NCBI GenBank assembly: GCA_029255685.2
Contig: CM055312.2
Coordinates: forward strand, 7,278,649 to 7,342,648
DNA length: 64,000 nt
Direction of reading: 5' to 3'
From: Silene conica
Taxonomy: Eukaryota > Streptophyta > Magnoliopsida > Caryophyllales > Caryophyllaceae
Part shown: positions 59,864-64,000 of the stretch, piece by piece
Layout: every line of letters starts with the position of its first letter
How positions within the stretch are numbered: position 1 is the stretch's first letter
Position numbers and translations under genes: made by a program
The notes under the pieces: model-generated
The model's database searches: none
What the model was told of the DNA's origin: nothing
The model's input: the letters and a program-made list of their open reading frames with translations, nothing else

Positions 59864-60339
59864 TCAAAATCTAAAAATACTTATCATATAGAGTAGTTTT
59901 TTCTTATATAACATGGCTCAGGGTTCACATAACCGCATATCACTAGACATGATGAAAGAAGAATTACTAGCATGTTTCATATCACTTAACATACCACAAC
60001 CAGATATACCTTTATTCACACAAATAAAAGTTCATTCATGCTCATGCCCCTTCCGGCTTTTCCAAAAGTTTCTTATGCTCAGAATTCTCATAATATACTT
60101 TTCACAGTATGCTATCACTTTCACCACCTCCTATTCTACCCTTTTCTCTCGTATATGCACTCTGGGTTCCCGGGTAAGACTGATAGGGCCTATGGTTTGG
60201 TGTGAGGGGGCCCCAGACTCATACTTCTCCTTTAGTGTGCTCCTAACAGTCCTATCCCGGGGTTCATTTTATTTAGACTCTCCTATATTCCTTAGGTTCA
60301 TTAGGTTAGGCCTGAGGATCGTTCGCTCTGATACCACTT
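59864..60339 (-). other. Retrotransposon untranslated leader
   Basis: The interval between the 5' LTR and Gag-Pol on the minus strand; it includes the primer binding site at its right end. No conserved protein is encoded. Confidence 0.6.
60325..60336 (-). other. Primer binding site (initiator tRNA-Met)
   Basis: TGGTATCAGAGC on the minus strand, three bases inside the 5' LTR, is complementary to the 3' end of plant initiator methionine tRNA, the usual primer for chromoviruses. Confidence 0.92.
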
Positions 60340-62637
60340 TGTAACACCCCCATTTATTTAAGGGCCTGGACTAGGACTCCTCAGATAAATACAGGTGTTA
60401 CCATCTCGGTTTCCCGAGGCAGTAGATACAAAGGAAGATAAACAGTACTTTAAATTAAGTTTAAAGTCAAACATGTTCTTACATAACCAAAAGATAAAAC
60501 TGTTCGGATCAAAAAGAAATTACAACTCATAGACTATTCTCAAGTGATCTATGCTCTAAACAGGTCCGGGTCCAAGCTTCTCACTTCCCTAAGCTCCCAT
60601 AGTCTTTAACCTGTCAGTCTGCTCCCCAATAATTGGTTCATCACAGGTGATCACGAATACACAGGGTCAACCACGAGGTTGAGTAGGGAAAACCATAAAT
60701 AGAAAACATTACTATAAATAGAAAGCTGAATATCTCCACTCCGAATCACAGACCCTTTTCCTCCGCACCAAACACAGACCCTTTATCTCCGCGCCACACA
60801 GACCCTTTTATCTCCGCACCAAACACAGACCCTTTTTTTTTCTCCACGCCACACAGACCCTTTTGTTCTCCTCAGCTCATATCGTATCACAAAATATATA
60901 TAAACAAATATCGTAATATACCAAACAAGTATTAGTATAAAACATTCATGGTAATCATTATTAACAACTGGGTAATCATTATGATATGCATCGTATTTCC
61001 CCTACCTGAAATAGCAGGAAATGCAGATACGTCCAAGCGCGTTAAAAGTGTTCCACACGAAACTGGCCACCTAAAATATATATTACTTAATTAATAAACT
61101 TCTACTCACGTAACACGTACACACATTCCATTTATAGTAACTTACTATAAATAGCAACTGCCACAAATAGTAACTTGGTTTGAAATTCAAAAAGTAAATT
61201 AATACCCATATATAAGTTTCCCCATAAATAACTCCCACAATAAATTCCTTATTAAAATAAAATCTTTACTAAAAGAAAACCATACTACCATAAATAACAA
61301 TAATCATAATAATGATAATAATATCTCTAATAATAATAATAGTAATAATAAAAATAATAATAATAGAAATAAAAACCAACAACAAAAGTAGTTTTATTAC
61401 TACACCCAAACAGCCCCTCGACTCGCCATCTAACAGCCCCTAACCCGCCGTGCTACACCACAAACACCACCGACAACCACCAACCCGTGCACCCTGTACC
61501 ACTGCCTGACCGCACAGCCACCACCAGGGTCCTCGTCTCCCACCAACGCGGTGAACCAGAGCCCACAACAGCCCTGGTTCATCCCGCCAATGTCTGACCA
61601 GAACCAAAACACCCCACCTACGAAACCTGTACAACCGCCGACACCCCCTGACTCAACCACCTTCACCCACCTAGACACCTGACCTACAAGACCTGGTGGT
61701 AACACCGTGTCGACCTCCCCCGAGTCAACGGTGTTACCACCCCCAAGATTAACCCCTACACACTGACTCACGAAAATAAACAACAACACATCAGCCACCT
61801 TGTCACCACCCAAATCGACCACCCGCAAAACCACCATAGACAGACACCACGGACCACCTTAACCACTTCTGCTTGACACCCCCGTATACCTCTTGTTCTC
61901 TGACCACGGACCCATAAAAATACAGACTATACACGACTCCATACATACACAAAACTAGACACCCAGAAACATGCGATAAAGAAACGAATAACAGTACACA
62001 AAACCCATCCCTGCAACGAGTAAAAACACCCCTCACGACACCCTTTTAACTGACCACGACCACCACAACATGTTCTTTATACGTTCATTACATGATCCGT
62101 CACAAAATTATATAAAAACATCAAAGATTCATCGCATTATACCTGACTGATATCGTAAGCAAACAAGCAGACTGACAAGACTATAACAACGTGTGTGTGT
62201 GTCTGCCTAGTTTCTGACCCAAATCGAACCACCGTGGGCTAGGTTGTGACCACCGTGAGAGGCTCCCTTTCTTCCCTGTAGTGACGGCTAAGTTTTGGTG
62301 TTTTGAGATCTGATGTTGGGTGTGTAGGGTTAGGGTAGATTCCAGCTTAAATAAGGCGGCTGGAATGAGTGTTGGCTGAGTTTTGAAAACTTCCCAACGT
62401 GGGCTGCTTGTATGCACGCATTTCGAGGCCCATGGCCGTGCTGCCATGGGTCCTAGGTTCGAACCCCAACAACCTCATGTTACAACTATTTTACTTAAAG
62501 TAGTCAAGTCCCTTTTCGAGCCCAAATAAGATCACAACACCTCTTATAAAACGCATACAAGTAGCTTATAAAACGAACGATTTATATAAAATGAATCAAA
62601 AGCTTAAATAAAATAAATCAAAAAGCGAGGTATTACA
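60340..62637 (-). repeat. 5' LTR
   Basis: 2298 bp, identical by eye to the 3' LTR except for one base (G at 62625). It should hold the promoter for the minus-strand genomic RNA. Confidence 0.95.
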
Positions 62638-62642
62638 AAAAT

Positions 62643-63118
62643 ATTCCATTATTGTTAAAACGTGCTCAAAATTTAAATTCACAAGTTTCGTCATAATTGA
62701 TAACGATAAAGTTTTAAGATAGAAGATTTATTCCTCCAATATAATTTATCGAAACTGATTCTAAATATTCTTTAATCCTAATTTAACATCACAATTTTCT
62801 AATTTTCATCATAAAATTGCACAATCCAAGGATAATGAATTTTTTTTCTAAAGTCTTTTTTAATGACAATCACCCGATAACACAATTAGGATTATATATC
62901 CAGATGTATATATATGAGCATCGTACATATAATATAAATAGAATCGAGCTTATATGTAATTCTTTTGAGCTTTCAACAATTTTGTCTTATACTGGAATTT
63001 TTTAGTGTTAGAATTAAAATATTTGGATTTCTTGTGCATTATTTTTGAATTTCAATATAATATTTTGAGTTACAATTTTTATATAAAGACGCTCAATTTC
63101 TTTTTAATAAAGCTCGTA
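62643..63118. other. Intergenic, nothing recognised
   Basis: AT-rich spacer, apparently the continuation of the target region that lies left of 52706. No gene was found. Confidence 0.4.
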
Positions 63119-63140
63119 ATATATATATATATATATATAT
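63119..63140. repeat. (TA)n tract
   Basis: Short TA repeat immediately left of a foldback element. Confidence 0.85.
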
Positions 63141-63525
63141 AGACTTGAGATCCGGTGAGAACCACCTTACAATGAGAACTTTGTGAGAACTCTACCTTAC
63201 GGATTTTTTTAGAAAAAATTAATGACATATTTGGATTCGGCATGACATTTTATAGCTAGAGAACATATTTCTTGGTCTAGAAAATAAATACTAGTGACGG
63301 AAATCAATGTGAGATACGTTTTATTTATTTGCATGCACATACTATCTATTTTTTCGTACCTATCATTTTTCCGCCACTAGTATTTATTTTCTAGACCAAG
63401 AAATATATTCTCTGGCCATAAAATTCCAATACCGAATCCAATTATGTCATTAATTTTTTAAAAAAAACTCCGTAAGGAAGAGTTCTCACCGGTTTTCATT
63501 GTAAGGTGGTTCTCACCGGATCCCA

Positions 63526-63530
<5 letters not shown>
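63141..63530. mobile_element. 390-bp foldback element between (TA)n tracts
   Basis: The left end GAGATCCGGTGAGAACCACC and the right end GGTGGTTCTCACCGGATCCC are inverted. The arms pair over most of their length (CTAGAAAATAAATACTAGTG / CACTAGTATTTATTTTCTAG) around a ~90-bp loop. It is bordered on both sides by TA dinucleotide tracts, as described for microsatellite-associated MITEs such as rice Micron. Confidence 0.8.

Positions 63531-63598
<68 letters not shown>
63531..63598. repeat. (TA)n tract
   Basis: About 68 bp of TA dinucleotides between two foldback elements. Confidence 0.95.
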
Positions 63599-63602
<4 letters not shown>

Positions 63603-64000
63603 GCAGGATCCGGTGAGTCCACCTAAATATTTGAGTCCATGAGTCCATTTAGAATATCATAAGTTGTATTAAAAAATATCACTTTTTTTTTACACTACAA
63701 AGTCTACAATATCACAATCTTTTCAATACAATATCACATGAATATCACGCACTATATAAAACAATATCACGAAATTTTTTCCAAAACTTCTTTTCCAGAA
63801 TTTTTTTTTCAAAATTTTTTTTTTTTCAAATTTTTTTCTCGATTTTTTATAGAATTTTTTTTTTGTGATATTATTTTGAAGAACCGGTGATATTGTATTG
63901 AGTAACTTGTGATATTGTAATGAAAAAAAATTTCGAGAAAAAACGCCTTTTGTTAAACAATATCATGCACTATATTAAACAATATCACAAAATTTTTTCA
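63599..64000. mobile_element. Second GGATCCGGTGAG element, cut by window end
   Basis: It starts AGAGGCAGGATCCGGTGAG, sharing GGATCCGGTGAG with both ends of the preceding element and also following a (TA)n tract. The interior is rich in AATATCAC/GTGATATT in both orientations, suggesting another foldback. The right end is beyond 64000. Confidence 0.55.

Larger units (their letters stand above)
52711..62637 (-). mobile_element. Complete Ty3/gypsy retrotransposon, Tekay-type chromovirus
   Basis: Two 2298-bp LTRs (52711-55008 and 60340-62637), an AAAAT target duplication (52706-52710 and 62638-62642), a primer binding site, a polypurine tract and one long Gag-Pol frame on the minus strand. The LTRs begin TG and end CA. 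I found one difference between them (A at 54996, G at 62625), so the insertion is very recent. Everything needed for autonomous movement appears present. Confidence 0.95.

Overview
The window is nuclear DNA from a flowering plant, most likely a eudicot. It is AT-rich, has GT-AG introned genes with clear Arabidopsis-type counterparts, and is densely packed with plant transposons. The short recurring motif ACTCCGTA and the style of the small MITEs are reminiscent of Caryophyllales, but that is only an impression. There is no sign of bacterial or organellar DNA.

Four host genes can be supported. (1) On the minus strand, 1137-7618, is a clade-IV TGA bZIP transcription factor (TGA9/TGA10 type). 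Ten coding exons are visible and the last lies left of the window. (2) On the minus strand, 18759-19997, is a single-coding-exon F-box/LRR protein resembling Arabidopsis At1g67190. (3) On the plus strand, 34149-38762, is a seven-exon transmembrane 9 superfamily (nonaspanin) gene whose exons join in frame to 590 residues. (4) On the plus strand, 43514-45628, is cytosolic ribosomal protein L10a (uL1), five exons and 216 residues, with one GC-AG intron.

The rest is layered transposon sequence. 8.8-13.9 kb: a CACTA element inserted in a MITE, a SINE and several MITEs. 21.0-22.9 kb: an hAT-like element invaded by Helitron-like sequence. 23.5-24.4 kb: a decayed LINE ORF1. 24.9-28.3 kb (element A) and 47.4-52.4 kb (element B): two related Mutator-like elements in opposite orientation, each carrying a FAR1-like/MULE transposase and a convergent plant-mobile-domain (PMD) gene, with arrays of GACGAAAATNATTTTCGTC palindromes at both ends. 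28.4-33.9 kb: a 580-bp MULE-type TIR element with a 10-bp flanking repeat, opened by an almost 5-kb minus-strand Helitron that itself holds an hAT, a foldback element and a SINE. 52.7-62.6 kb: a complete, very young Ty3/gypsy Tekay-type chromovirus retrotransposon with 2298-bp LTRs, an AAAAT target duplication and an uninterrupted 1533-codon Gag-Pol frame. 63.1-64.0 kb: two foldback elements set in (TA)n tracts.

The host genes look functionally independent (transcription, ubiquitin ligase adaptor, endomembrane, ribosome). Most of the novelty is in the mobile DNA: the paired PMD-carrying MULEs with palindromic end arrays, their complementary decay, the three-level nest just upstream of the nonaspanin gene, and a TGACGTC-bearing repeat array inside an intron of the TGA gene.
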